Shown here piece after piece: positions 26,492 to 34,886 of a DNA stretch of 64,000 nt. The notes under the pieces were generated by a model. The model was not told the origin of the DNA. It ran no database searches and worked only from the letters and a program-made list of their open reading frames with translations. Every line of letters begins with the position of its first letter. Position 1 is the first letter of the stretch. Origin of the DNA: Sulfitobacter marinus (lineage in GTDB: Bacteria; Pseudomonadota; Alphaproteobacteria; Rhodobacterales; Rhodobacteraceae); the NCBI RefSeq assembly GCF_900116285.1, contig NZ_FPAJ01000004.1:434001-498000 (forward strand), in the 5' to 3' direction. The position numbers were made by a program, and so were the translations under genes.

Positions 26492-27232
26492 ATGCTTGAA
26501 ATTACGTTCATTGGTGCGGCATTTGCTGGATTGTTGTCCTTTCTGTCGCCCTGCATTCTGCCTATCGTCCCATTCTACCTTAGTTATCTGGCCGGCGTCG
26601 GGATGAACCAGATCACCGCAGATGGTCCCGTTGATGCATCGGTGCGCCGTCGCGCCGTGCTGGCATCCCTGTTTTTTGCCGCTGGCGTGATCACGATTTT
26701 CGTGGGGCTGGGCGCTGCAGCATCAAGCTTTGGCCAGGTTGTGCGCGAATATTTCGACTATCTGCGTTGGATCGCCGCGGCGATTGTCATCGCCATGGGG
26801 CTGCATTTTCTGGGGGTGATCCGTATCGGTTTCTTATACCGCCAGTTTCGCGCTGACGCCGGGAATACCGAGGCCACCAGCCTGATTGGCGCATATGTGA
26901 TTGGCCTTGCCTTTGCGTTCGGTTGGACACCCTGCGTGGGTCCGGTGCTGGCGGCGATCCTGTTCACCGCCGCCGGTACAGATACCGCGACCAATGGCGC
27001 GCTATTGTTGTTCACCTATGGCGTCGGGATGACAGCCCCCTTTGTCCTTGCGGCGATGTTCATCGGGCCATTCATGCGGTGGATGGTACGGTTTCGCCAG
27101 CATCTGGGCACGGTCGAGAAGATCATGGGCGCTTTGCTGATCCTTTTCGGTGTGCTGATCGCCACGAACTCAATGAATTACATCGCTCAGTGGATGCTTG
27201 AAACCTTTCCGGTTTTCGGCGGCATCGGATGA
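26492..27232 (+). CDS. soxV: SoxV, CcdA-family thiol transporter
   Basis: A 246-residue membrane protein with six hydrophobic segments. The paired redox cysteines of CcdA/DsbD are C21 (FLSPCILPIVPFYLSYLAG) and C148 (GWTPCVGPVLAAILF), each followed by the typical proline. It carries electrons from cytosolic thioredoxin across the inner membrane to SoxW and SoxS. It is the first gene of the plus-strand run and is 25 bp ahead of soxW. Confidence 0.93.
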   Translation: MLEITFIGAAFAGLLSFLSPCILPIVPFYLSYLAGVGMNQITADGPVDASVRRRAVLASLFFAAGVITIFVGLGAAASSFGQVVREYFDYLRWIAAAIVIAMGLHFLGVIRIGFLYRQFRADAGNTEATSLIGAYVIGLAFAFGWTPCVGPVLAAILFTAAGTDTATNGALLLFTYGVGMTAPFVLAAMFIGPFMRWMVRFRQHLGTVEKIMGALLILFGVLIATNSMNYIAQWMLETFPVFGGIG

Positions 27233-27257
27233 GCTTGAATAAACAGGAGTATCTAGA

Positions 27258-27824
27258 ATGAAACTTTTGAAAGCTTGCCTGACCGTTGTTTCACTGGCCC
27301 TTGCCGGGTCGGCATACGCTGTCGAACTGGGTGATGATGGCCTGCACAAAACCGAATGGATGCGCGACACGTTCAAGGATCTGCGTGACGATCTGGCCGA
27401 GGCCAATGAAGAAGGCAAACGGCTGATGCTGACGGTCGAACAGCGGGGCTGCATTTACTGTACAAAGATGCACCAAGAGGTGTTTCCCCTTCCCAATATC
27501 GACGCCTACCTGAAAGAGCATTTCTTTGTCGTGCAGATCAACATGTTCGGTGATGTCGAAGTCACGGATTTCGACGGCGAATCCCTGCCCGAAAAAGAGA
27601 TGGTGCGTAAATGGGGGATGATGTTTACCCCGACGCTCGTGTTCTTGCCGCAAGAGGTGCCCCAAGGCAAAACGGCGGCCGAAGCTGCGGTCGCGACAGT
27701 GCCGGGGGCATTTGGGCCAGGCACGACTTTTAATATGTTACAATGGGTTGTCGACAAAGAGTACGAGGGCGACGAGCCGTTTCAAAAATACCTTGCCCGC
27801 AAAATGACCGAGCAGAACAATTAG
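27258..27824 (+). CDS. soxW: SoxW, periplasmic thioredoxin
   Basis: A 188-residue precursor with a Sec signal (MKLLKACLTVVSLALAGSAYA) and a thioredoxin fold whose active site is C65-I-Y-C68 (EQRGCIYCTKMHQEVFP). The cis-proline region is GMMFTPTLVFLP. It receives electrons from SoxV and reduces periplasmic Sox components, chiefly SoxY-linked disulfides. A ribosome site AGGAG lies upstream. The 130-bp gap after it holds the soxX operator. Confidence 0.92.
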   Translation: MKLLKACLTVVSLALAGSAYAVELGDDGLHKTEWMRDTFKDLRDDLAEANEEGKRLMLTVEQRGCIYCTKMHQEVFPLPNIDAYLKEHFFVVQINMFGDVEVTDFDGESLPEKEMVRKWGMMFTPTLVFLPQEVPQGKTAAEAAVATVPGAFGPGTTFNMLQWVVDKEYEGDEPFQKYLARKMTEQNN

Positions 27825-27872
27825 CCTGCCTTCAAGACGCTCCGTATGCTGCCAGTTTAAAATCAATTTAAA

Positions 27873-27888
27873 ATTCACAAAAGCGAAT
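27873..27888. promoter_or_regulatory. ATTC-N8-GAAT operator upstream of soxX
   Basis: ATTCACAAAAGCGAAT fits exactly the ATTC-N8-GAAT consensus I recall for SqrR. It is 67 bp before the soxX start codon inside an AT-rich stretch, with a TATACA element at 27926-27931 between. It is the natural place for sulfide/persulfide control of the soxXYZA genes. Confidence 0.7.
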
Positions 27889-27954
27889 TTATAGTTGCGT
27901 CGATATGGCGGTGGGTCTACGCTGGTATACAAATAAGAGTCTTTGGGAGGACAC

Positions 27955-28428
27955 ATGAGAGTTTCAATATACGCCTTGGTGGCGTCCGTTGCTGTCACCA
28001 CAAGCGCATTCGCAGCCGAAATCGAACCGACTGCCGTCAGCTATAATGACGGGGCCGTCGAAATGTCGTTGACCGGTGTGGCGGGTAACCCTGAAGAGGG
28101 TGCGAAAATTGTTGGCAGCAAAAAGTTGGGTAACTGCGTGGCCTGCCACGAAGTCAGCGCTTTGCCGGACATCGCTTTCCAAGGGATGATAGGTCCCGCG
28201 CTTGACGGCGCTGGCGACCGGTGGAGCGAAGCAGAGCTGCGCGGGATCGTGGCGAACGCCAAGATCATGTTCGAAGGCACGATGATGCCGTCCTTTTACA
28301 AGGACACAGGCTATATCCGCCCGGGCAAAGCCTATACCGGCAAAGCCGCCGATGACACGCTGGGGCCGCTTTTGTCGGCACAGCAAATCGAAGATGTAGT
28401 GGCGTATCTCGCCACCCTCAAAGACTAA
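27955..28428 (+). CDS. soxX: SoxX, monoheme cytochrome c
   Basis: The start ATG 27955 follows GGGAGG by five bases. The 157-residue precursor has a signal peptide (MRVSIYALVASVAVTTSAFA), one c-type heme motif C61-V-A-C64-H65 and a distal Met region TMMPSFYKD. SoxX pairs with SoxA to attach thiosulfate to SoxY and passes the electrons on. First gene of the core sox structural operon. Confidence 0.95.
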   Translation: MRVSIYALVASVAVTTSAFAAEIEPTAVSYNDGAVEMSLTGVAGNPEEGAKIVGSKKLGNCVACHEVSALPDIAFQGMIGPALDGAGDRWSEAELRGIVANAKIMFEGTMMPSFYKDTGYIRPGKAYTGKAADDTLGPLLSAQQIEDVVAYLATLKD

Positions 28429-28462
28429 AAGCCCGCTTAAGGGTTTGTTCAGGAGTATGACA

Positions 28463-28882
28463 ATGGAATTCACAAGACGTAGTGCAATCGTCATGGGCGC
28501 AGGTGCATTTGCTGCGCTGGCGTTGCCAAAACTGGCTGTTGCAGCCGCAGGCGAAGACGCAATTGCTGCCTTTACGGGCGGCGCTGATTTGGCAGACACG
28601 GGTGTGACGCTTACCGCGCCCGAGATTGCTGAAAACGGTAACACAGTGCCAATCGAAGTCGACGCCCCCGGCGCGACAGAGATTATGGTTCTGGCCATGG
28701 GCAATCCAACGCCGGGCGTTGCGACTTTTGGTTTCGGTCCGCTTGCCGGATCGCAGCACGCGTCCACACGTATTCGCCTTGCGGGTACCCAAGATGTGGT
28801 GGCCATCGCCAAACTGGCTGACGGCTCCTTTGCGAAAGCATCGAGCACGGTAAAAGTGACAATCGGCGGCTGCGGCGGCTAA
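28463..28882 (+). CDS. soxY: SoxY, sulfur-carrier subunit
   Basis: The start is ATG 28463 (MEFTRRSAIVMGAGAFAALAL), seven bases after AGGAG; ATG 28457 is too close to that site. The 139-residue precursor has a Tat signal (TRRSAIVMG) and ends with the carrier motif G-G-C137-G-G, whose cysteine holds the sulfur chain during oxidation. SoxY travels to the periplasm folded with SoxZ, encoded 22 bp downstream. Confidence 0.96.
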   Translation: MEFTRRSAIVMGAGAFAALALPKLAVAAAGEDAIAAFTGGADLADTGVTLTAPEIAENGNTVPIEVDAPGATEIMVLAMGNPTPGVATFGFGPLAGSQHASTRIRLAGTQDVVAIAKLADGSFAKASSTVKVTIGGCGG

Positions 28883-28904
28883 GGTATTATAAGGAATTAA
28901 TGAA

Positions 28905-29234
28905 ATGGCATCTGGTGTAAAACCCCGCGTCAAAGTACCAAAATCCGCTGCAGCAGGTGACACGATCACCATCAAGACGCTGATCAGCCACAAGATGGAA
29001 TCCGGCCAGCGCAAAGACAGCGATGGCAATGCAATTCCACGTTCAATCATCAACCGCTTTACCTGCGATTTTAATGGTCAGAATGTGGTGGATTTCACAT
29101 TGCAGCCAGCGATCTCGACCAACCCATACCTTGAATTCGACGCCCAAGTGCCAGAGGCTGGGACGTTCACCTTTACTTGGTATGACGATGATGGCGACGT
29201 CTATGAAGACAGCAAAGACATCGCAATCGGTTAA
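28905..29234 (+). CDS. soxZ: SoxZ, sulfur-carrier partner subunit
   Basis: A 109-residue protein with no signal peptide; SoxZ is exported with SoxY through the Tat route. Typical motifs are KVPKSAAAGDTITIKTLISHKMESGQR and YLEFDAQVPEAGTFTFTWYDDDG, an immunoglobulin-like fold. It forms the SoxYZ heterodimer that carries the substrate among SoxXA, SoxB and SoxCD. Confidence 0.96.
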   Translation: MASGVKPRVKVPKSAAAGDTITIKTLISHKMESGQRKDSDGNAIPRSIINRFTCDFNGQNVVDFTLQPAISTNPYLEFDAQVPEAGTFTFTWYDDDGDVYEDSKDIAIG

Positions 29235-29261
29235 GCGTCTGCATTCTCGGGAGGAATAAGA

Positions 29262-30116
29262 ATGAATAAATTCACCAAAGGGTTAGGGGCCTGCATGACC
29301 GCGATGATCGTGGCATCAGGTGCGCTGGCCGATCCAGCAGACGATACACTGGTCATCAATGATGAGATTGAAATCGTCACACGCACAGCAGCCCCTGCGC
29401 ATCTTTCCGATGCGCTGGACGAGGTCATGTCGGGTTGGTTGTTTCGGGGCGCAGAAACCCGCGACATGGAACGCGATGACTTCGATAATGCTGGCATGAT
29501 CTTTGTCGAAAAGGCCGAAGACGCCTGGAACACGGCTGATGGGTCTGCGGGTAAATCCTGTGCAGATTGCCACGGCGAATCCACCGAAATGGCGGGCGTG
29601 CGCCCAGTATATCCAAAATACGTCGAAGCCGCTGGCGAAGTGCGTACCTTGGAAATGCAGATCAACGATTGCCGTGAAAACCGCATGGGTGCCGAAAAGT
29701 GGAAATACACGGGCGGCGACATGGTCAACATGACGGCCCTGATTTCGTCGGTGTCACGCGGCATGCCTGTGAACATTACCACTGACGGTCCTGCCCAGTC
29801 CACTTGGGAACAGGGCAAGGAAATCTATTACACCCGTTTTGGTCAGCTTGAACTGTCCTGTGCGAATTGCCACGAAGATAACTACGGCAACATGATCCGC
29901 GCGGATCACCTGAGCCAAGGCCAGATCAACGGTTTTCCAACCTACCGTCTGAAAAACGCCAAGCTGAATTCGGCACATGCCCGCTTCAAGGGGTGTGTAC
30001 GTGATACACGCGCTGAGACATTCAACCCCGGCAGCCCAGAGTTTGTGGCGCTGGAAATGTATGTTGGTTCACGCGGCAACGGATTGTCTGTCGAAGGGCC
30101 GTCTGTCCGCAACTAA
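29262..30116 (+). CDS. soxA: SoxA, diheme L-cysteine S-thiosulfotransferase subunit
   Basis: A 284-residue precursor with a signal peptide ending around GALA. It has two c-type heme motifs, C100-A-D-C103-H104 and C200-A-N-C203-H204, plus C137 (axial-ligand position) and C245 in RFKGCVRDTRAE, the active-site cysteine that takes a persulfide. With SoxX it couples thiosulfate to the SoxY cysteine. A clear terminator follows 9 bp after the stop. Confidence 0.96.
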   Translation: MNKFTKGLGACMTAMIVASGALADPADDTLVINDEIEIVTRTAAPAHLSDALDEVMSGWLFRGAETRDMERDDFDNAGMIFVEKAEDAWNTADGSAGKSCADCHGESTEMAGVRPVYPKYVEAAGEVRTLEMQINDCRENRMGAEKWKYTGGDMVNMTALISSVSRGMPVNITTDGPAQSTWEQGKEIYYTRFGQLELSCANCHEDNYGNMIRADHLSQGQINGFPTYRLKNAKLNSAHARFKGCVRDTRAETFNPGSPEFVALEMYVGSRGNGLSVEGPSVRN

Positions 30117-30124
30117 ATAATCAA

Positions 30125-30157
30125 CGCCCCGTCCTGCATTCGCGGGGCGGGGTTTTT
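30125..30157 (+). terminator. Terminator between soxA and soxB
   Basis: Stem CGCCCCG (30125-30131) with CGGGGCG (30143-30149) followed by GGG and TTTTT. It lies in the middle of the sox gene run, so soxB to soxD must be reached by read-through or by their own promoter. Confidence 0.75.
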
Positions 30158-30178
30158 CGACCCATACTCATTCAAACA

Positions 30179-30196
30179 TGCGCATGTGAATGCGCA
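30179..30196. promoter_or_regulatory. Inverted repeat just upstream of soxB
   Basis: TGCGCAT-GTGA-ATGCGCA is a perfect 7-bp inverted repeat ending 17 bp before the chosen soxB start. It shares GCAT/ATGC arms with the soxS-soxV palindrome but does not fit ATTC-N8-GAAT. It could be a regulator site for a second sox promoter or an RNA hairpin near the ribosome site. Confidence 0.4.
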
Positions 30197-30213
30197 AGAT
30201 TAAGGCCAGTCGC

Positions 30214-31917
30214 ATGATTTCTCGCCGTGATTTCCTCCAAGCCAGCATGGCTGCAACCGCTCTTTACGGGGCATCGTCCTTTGGTAACTGGGGCAAGCTG
30301 GCCGCACAGCAAGCACTGACCCAAGACAAGCTGTTGGAGTTTGATACCTTTGGAAACGTCAGTCTGATCCACATCACGGACATTCACGCGCAACTTAAAC
30401 CGATCTATTTCCGCGAACCGTCCATCAATATTGGCGTAGGGGACAACAAAGGCGCGGTGCCCCATATCACCGGTGCCGATTTCCGTAAACTATATGGCAT
30501 CGATGACGGCAGCCATTCGGCCTATGCGCTTACCTATAATGATTTTGCGTCACTGGCCCAAGGTTACGGCAAGATGGGCGGCCTTGATCGGGTGTCCACG
30601 GTGATCAACCAGATCCGTGCCGATCGCCCCGACGCGTTGCTGCTGGATGGCGGCGATACGTGGCACGGCAGCTATACCTGCTACCAGACCCAAGGGCAGG
30701 ACATGGTCAACGTCATGAACGCGCTCAAGCCTGATGCGATGACGTTCCACTGGGAATTCACGCTGGGGTCGGACCGGGTGAATGAAATCGTCGAAGGGCT
30801 GCCCTTTGCGGCACTTGGTCAGAACATCTTTGACGCCGAATGGGACGAACCGACCGAACTGTTCCCCCCTTACAAGTTCTTTGAATCCGGTGGCGTCAAG
30901 GTCGCTGTGATCGGGCAGGCATTCCCTTATATGCCCATAGCCAACCCCGGTTGGATGTTCCCCGAATACACCTTTGGTATTCGCGATGAACGCATGCAGG
31001 AAATGGTCAACGAAGTTCGCGCCAAAGGGGCCGAGTTGGTTGTCTGCCTTAGCCATAACGGTTTCGACGTGGACAAGCAGATGGCTGGTGCCGTCACTGG
31101 CATCGACGTGATCTTGTCGGGCCACACCCATGACGCGCTGCCCGAACCTGTACTGGTCGGCGACACGATCATCGTTGCCTCGGGATCGAACGGTAAATTC
31201 GTGAGCCGCGTTGATTTGGACGTGCAGAACGGCCGCATGATGGGTTTTCGCCACAAGCTGATCCCAATCTTTTCGGATGTGATTACGCCGGACAAGGCAA
31301 TCACCACACTGATCGATGAACAGCGCGCGCCCTATGCAGAACAACTGAGCGAGGTGATCGGCAAAACGGCCGATGACACGCTTCTGTACCGCCGCGGCAA
31401 TTTCAACGGCTCGTGGGACGATCTGATCTGCGATGCGCTGCTGTCTGAACGCGAGGCCGATATAGCGCTAAGCCCTGGTGTGCGTTGGGGGCCGTCGATC
31501 CTCCCCGGTCAGGACATCACCCGCGAAGACATCTGGAACGTCACCTCCATGACCTATCCCGAGGCATACCGCACTGAAATGACCGGTGAATTTCTGCATG
31601 TCGTGTTGGAAGACGTGGCGGATAACCTGTTCAACCCTAACCCCTATTATCAACAGGGCGGCGATATGGTGCGCACTGGTGGGCTGGGTTACCGGATCGA
31701 CGTGACCAAACCGCAAGGCAGCCGGATCACCGAAATGACGCTGTTGAAAACGGGCGAGCTGATCGACCCGGCCAAGACCTATCAGGTTGCCGGTTGGGCG
31801 AGTGTAAACCAAGGCACCGAAGGGCCGCCAATCTGGGATGTGGTGGAAAGCCATATTCGCAAATTGGGCACCGTGTCGCTTGCCGAAAATACCAGCGTAA
31901 CCGTCGACGGCGTCTAA
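30214..31917 (+). CDS. soxB: SoxB, S-sulfosulfanyl-cysteine sulfohydrolase
   Basis: The start is ATG 30214 (MISRRDFLQASMAATALYG), with AAGG upstream; an in-frame ATG 30190 has no ribosome site. The 567-residue precursor has a Tat signal (SRRDFLQAS). It shows the dimanganese 5'-nucleotidase-like motifs ITDIHAQL, LLLDGGDTWHGS, SHNGFDVDKQMA and LSGHTHDALP. It hydrolyses the terminal sulfone from SoxY-bound sulfur, releasing sulfate in the periplasm. Confidence 0.95.
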   Translation: MISRRDFLQASMAATALYGASSFGNWGKLAAQQALTQDKLLEFDTFGNVSLIHITDIHAQLKPIYFREPSINIGVGDNKGAVPHITGADFRKLYGIDDGSHSAYALTYNDFASLAQGYGKMGGLDRVSTVINQIRADRPDALLLDGGDTWHGSYTCYQTQGQDMVNVMNALKPDAMTFHWEFTLGSDRVNEIVEGLPFAALGQNIFDAEWDEPTELFPPYKFFESGGVKVAVIGQAFPYMPIANPGWMFPEYTFGIRDERMQEMVNEVRAKGAELVVCLSHNGFDVDKQMAGAVTGIDVILSGHTHDALPEPVLVGDTIIVASGSNGKFVSRVDLDVQNGRMMGFRHKLIPIFSDVITPDKAITTLIDEQRAPYAEQLSEVIGKTADDTLLYRRGNFNGSWDDLICDALLSEREADIALSPGVRWGPSILPGQDITREDIWNVTSMTYPEAYRTEMTGEFLHVVLEDVADNLFNPNPYYQQGGDMVRTGGLGYRIDVTKPQGSRITEMTLLKTGELIDPAKTYQVAGWASVNQGTEGPPIWDVVESHIRKLGTVSLAENTSVTVDGV

Positions 31918-31952
31918 CGCCGATACCAATCAAAAAAAGGGAAGGGTTTGTC

Positions 31953-33224
31953 ATGTCAGACACCTTTGAAACTAAGACACCAAACCGCCGCGCGTTCTTG
32001 CGCGGGGCCGCGACCGCAGGGGTTGGCGCATTTGCCGCCGGATCTGCGGGTGCTCAGACGCCCGATCCGCTGATCACCGAAACCCAAGAATGGGCGCAGT
32101 CCTTTGGCGATGGGGTCGATGCCACGCCATACGGTTTGCCAATCAAATACGAGGATGATGTCGTTCGTCGCAATGTCGAATGGCTCACGGCTGACACGGT
32201 CAGCTCAATTAACTTTACACCGATCCACGCGCTAGACGGGACGATCACCCCCCAAGGCTGCGCGTTCGAGCGTCACCATTCCGGCGCGATTGAGCTGAAA
32301 AAAGAAGACTACCGTTTGATGATCAATGGGCTGGTCGATCGCCCGCTGGTCTTTACCTACGCCGATCTTGAGCGTTTCCCCCGTGAAAACCACACGTATT
32401 TTCTGGAATGTGCCGCTAACACGGGCATGGAATGGGCCGGTGCGCAGTTGAACGGCGCGCAGTTCACCCACGGCATGATCCACAACATGGAATATACCGG
32501 CGTGCCGCTGCGTACCCTGCTGGAAGAAGCCGGTTATGAAACGGCGGGCAAGTGGGTCTATGTCGAAGGCGCAGATGCCTCTTCGAACGGGCGGTCGATC
32601 CCGATGGAAAAAGCACTGGACGATGTCTTGGTCGCCTTCAAAGCCAACGGCGAGGCGCTGCGCAAAGAACATGGCTATCCTGTGCGTCTTGTCGTGCCCG
32701 GTTGGGAAGGCAATATGTGGGTCAAGTGGATCCGCCGTATCGAGGTGATGAACGCCCCGGTAGAGAGCCGTGAAGAAACCAGCAAATACACAGACACGCT
32801 GGCGAACGGCATTAGCCGCAAGTGGACGTGGGAGATGGACGCGAAATCCGTCGTCACCTCGCCCAGCCCGCAATCACCGATCAAACATGGCAAAGGTCCG
32901 TTGGTTATCACGGGTCTTGCATGGTCAGGCCGCGGCGCGATCACCCGCGTTGACGTGTCCAAGGATGGCGGCAAAACGTGGGAAACCGCGCGCCTTGCCA
33001 AACCCGGCGAGAAAATGGCGCTGACGCGCTTTTACCTCGACGTTGATTGGGACGGCGAGGACATGTTCCTGCAAAGCCGCGCGATGGATGAGACTGGATA
33101 TGTCCAGCCCACCAAAACGCAACTGCGCGAGGTGCGCGGGCTGAATTCGATCTATCACAATAACTGTATACAAACCTGGTGGGTCCGCCCCAATGGGGAG
33201 GCTGAAAATGTCGAAGTTTCTTAA
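31953..33224 (+). CDS. soxC: SoxC, molybdenum sulfane dehydrogenase subunit
   Basis: The start is ATG 31953 (MSDTFETKTPNRRAFLRG), with GAAGGG before it. The 423-residue precursor has a Tat signal (NRRAFLRGAATAGVGAF). The sulfite-oxidase-type molybdopterin domain includes C153 in YFLECAANTGMEW, the likely Mo-ligand cysteine, and VPGWEGNMWVKWIRRIE. With SoxD it oxidises sulfane sulfur on SoxY; having SoxCD means complete oxidation to sulfate without sulfur globules. The 3' end overlaps soxD by 17 bases. Confidence 0.95.
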   Translation: MSDTFETKTPNRRAFLRGAATAGVGAFAAGSAGAQTPDPLITETQEWAQSFGDGVDATPYGLPIKYEDDVVRRNVEWLTADTVSSINFTPIHALDGTITPQGCAFERHHSGAIELKKEDYRLMINGLVDRPLVFTYADLERFPRENHTYFLECAANTGMEWAGAQLNGAQFTHGMIHNMEYTGVPLRTLLEEAGYETAGKWVYVEGADASSNGRSIPMEKALDDVLVAFKANGEALRKEHGYPVRLVVPGWEGNMWVKWIRRIEVMNAPVESREETSKYTDTLANGISRKWTWEMDAKSVVTSPSPQSPIKHGKGPLVITGLAWSGRGAITRVDVSKDGGKTWETARLAKPGEKMALTRFYLDVDWDGEDMFLQSRAMDETGYVQPTKTQLREVRGLNSIYHNNCIQTWWVRPNGEAENVEVS

Positions 33225-34284
33225 ATCAATCTCTGTCGGTGCCATTGTCACAACACTGGCGATGCCTGCGGTTGCGCAGACCTATGGCTTGGGCCGCGCA
33301 GCACTACCCGAAGAAATCGCGGCGTGGAATTTGGACGTTCTTCCCGACGGCACGGGCCTGCCCGAAGGCCAAGGGGACGCGATTGTAGGCGAGGAAATAT
33401 TCGCCGCCAAATGTGCCGCCTGCCATGGTGATTTCGCAGAAGGCATCGGCAACTGGCCGAAACTGGCAGGTGGTATGGATACGCTGGACCACGAAGACCC
33501 CTTGAAGACGGTCGGGTCGTATTGGCCCTACCTGTCCACCAGCTTTGACTACATCCGGCGTTCAATGCCCTATGGCGATGCAGGGACGCTCACGGCTGAT
33601 GAAACCTATGCGATTGTGGCCTATATCCTGTATTCCAACGACCTGATCGAAGACGACTTCGTGTTGTCCAAGGAAACGTTTCTGGACGTCGAAATGCCCA
33701 ACGCGGACGGGTTCGTTCTGGATGACCGGATGGAAAGCGAGGTCGCGATGTGGTCGGGCGAACCCTGCATGACCGACTGTAAAGACAGTGTCGAAGTTAC
33801 CATGCGGGCGTTGGTTCTGGATGTTACCCCGCAAGAGGAAACAACAGAAGCTGCAGCCGAAGAACCTGCCGCCGCAGCGGAACCTGTCGTTGCCGAAACG
33901 CAGGAAGAGCCAGCACCAGAGCCGCAGCCAGCACCAGAGCCGGAAGTTGCCGCTGTGGATCCTGCCTTAATTGCTGCGGGGGAAAAGGTATTTCGCAAGT
34001 GTAAGGCGTGCCATCAAGTCGGTGACGGTGCCAAGAACCGGTCTGGCCCGATCCTGAACGGGGTGATCGGTGCGTCAATTGCTCATATTGATGGCTTCAA
34101 ATACTCCAAAGCCTTTAAATCAAAGGCCGAAGAAGGTTTGGTCTGGACCGATGAAACCCTTGCCGCATTTCTGGCGGGGCCAAAAAAATACATCAAGGGT
34201 ACAAAGATGGGTTTTGCTGGTCTGAAAAAAGACGCGGATATCGAGGCGGTCATCGCCTATCTCGCTACCTTTTCGGAGAAATGA
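33208..34284 (+). CDS. soxD: SoxD, diheme cytochrome c subunit of sulfane dehydrogenase
   Basis: The start ATG 33208 follows GGGAGG. The 358-residue precursor has a signal peptide ending at AVA and two heme motifs, C69-A-A-C72-H73 and C265-K-A-C268-H269, in separate domains. Between them lies a low-complexity Glu/Ala/Pro linker (about residues 210-255) that should act as a flexible spacer. The second domain (CHQVGDGAKNRSGPILNGVIG) resembles mitochondrial-type cytochrome c. It accepts electrons from SoxC. Confidence 0.95.
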   Translation: MSKFLKSISVGAIVTTLAMPAVAQTYGLGRAALPEEIAAWNLDVLPDGTGLPEGQGDAIVGEEIFAAKCAACHGDFAEGIGNWPKLAGGMDTLDHEDPLKTVGSYWPYLSTSFDYIRRSMPYGDAGTLTADETYAIVAYILYSNDLIEDDFVLSKETFLDVEMPNADGFVLDDRMESEVAMWSGEPCMTDCKDSVEVTMRALVLDVTPQEETTEAAAEEPAAAAEPVVAETQEEPAPEPQPAPEPEVAAVDPALIAAGEKVFRKCKACHQVGDGAKNRSGPILNGVIGASIAHIDGFKYSKAFKSKAEEGLVWTDETLAAFLAGPKKYIKGTKMGFAGLKKDADIEAVIAYLATFSEK

Positions 34285-34293
34285 TGCCTGATT

Positions 34294-34325
34294 GCAGGTC
34301 GCGCAGGGTAGCCTGCGTGACCTGC
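34294..34325 (+). terminator. Long stem-loop after soxD
   Basis: Arms GCAGGTCGCGCAGG (34294-34307) and CCTGCGTGACCTGC (34312-34325) pair over 14 positions with a single G-T, around a four-base loop. It starts 10 bp after the soxD stop. No T-run follows, so it may protect the mRNA end or act with Rho rather than as a simple terminator. Confidence 0.5.
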
Positions 34326-34445
34326 ATTACCAGAGGCGGATAATCTGACTGTTGGTATTCGGGCGCTGTCGTGGCTATGATTACGTAAGGTATCAGGCGG
34401 GGCTGTACCGGTGCCGCCGTGCCCAACCCTGAAAGGATGCATAAG

Positions 34446-34883
34446 ATGAAACGAACCTTTGGTGCCCTTTTGCTTTGTCTTGCTGCCGTGCCCGTCGCGG
34501 CCCAAGATCAGGCGATCACGTTCCCCTATGATGGCAGCTTTGAGGATGCGACCTTTGCCGTTGAAAATGCAATCATCGGCAAGGGGCTGGTGATCGATCA
34601 CGTTAGTCACGTGGGCGACATGCTGAACCGCACCGGTGCCGATGTCGGCAGCGATGTCGAGATTTACGCAGCCGCAGATGTGTTTTTGTTCTGCTCGGCT
34701 GTGTTGTCACGCAAGGTGATGGAGCTTGATCCGATGAACATTGCCCACTGCCCTTACAGCGTTTTCGTGACCGACATTGATGGCCAAGTTTCCATCGGCT
34801 ACCCCACCTATCCCGAAGGGCCGATGCAAGAGGTTCAGGCGTTTCTGAACGATCTCGCACAAAACGCGCTCGACGGGTTCTAA
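34446..34883 (+). CDS. Exported DUF302-family protein at the end of the sox cluster
   Basis: The start is ATG 34446 (MKRTFGALLLCLAAVPVAAQ), after GAAAGG, giving a 145-residue precursor with a Sec signal peptide. The body matches DUF302: SFEDATFAVENAIIGKGLVIDHVSHVGDML and later YSVFVTDIDGQVSIGYPTYP. Two cysteines remain in the mature part, C83 and C102. DUF302 proteins are often found beside sulfur-oxidation genes, but their reaction is not established. It has its own 160-bp leader after the soxD stem-loop and converges on the MBL gene with a 3-bp gap. Confidence 0.82.
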   Translation: MKRTFGALLLCLAAVPVAAQDQAITFPYDGSFEDATFAVENAIIGKGLVIDHVSHVGDMLNRTGADVGSDVEIYAAADVFLFCSAVLSRKVMELDPMNIAHCPYSVFVTDIDGQVSIGYPTYPEGPMQEVQAFLNDLAQNALDGF

Positions 34884-34886
34884 AGC

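Noticed and set aside
30170..30191. ATTC and GAAT flanking ACATGCGCATGT before soxB
   Set aside because: The spacer is 14 bases, not 8, so it does not fit the SqrR-type operator; kept only as part of a separate inverted repeat note.
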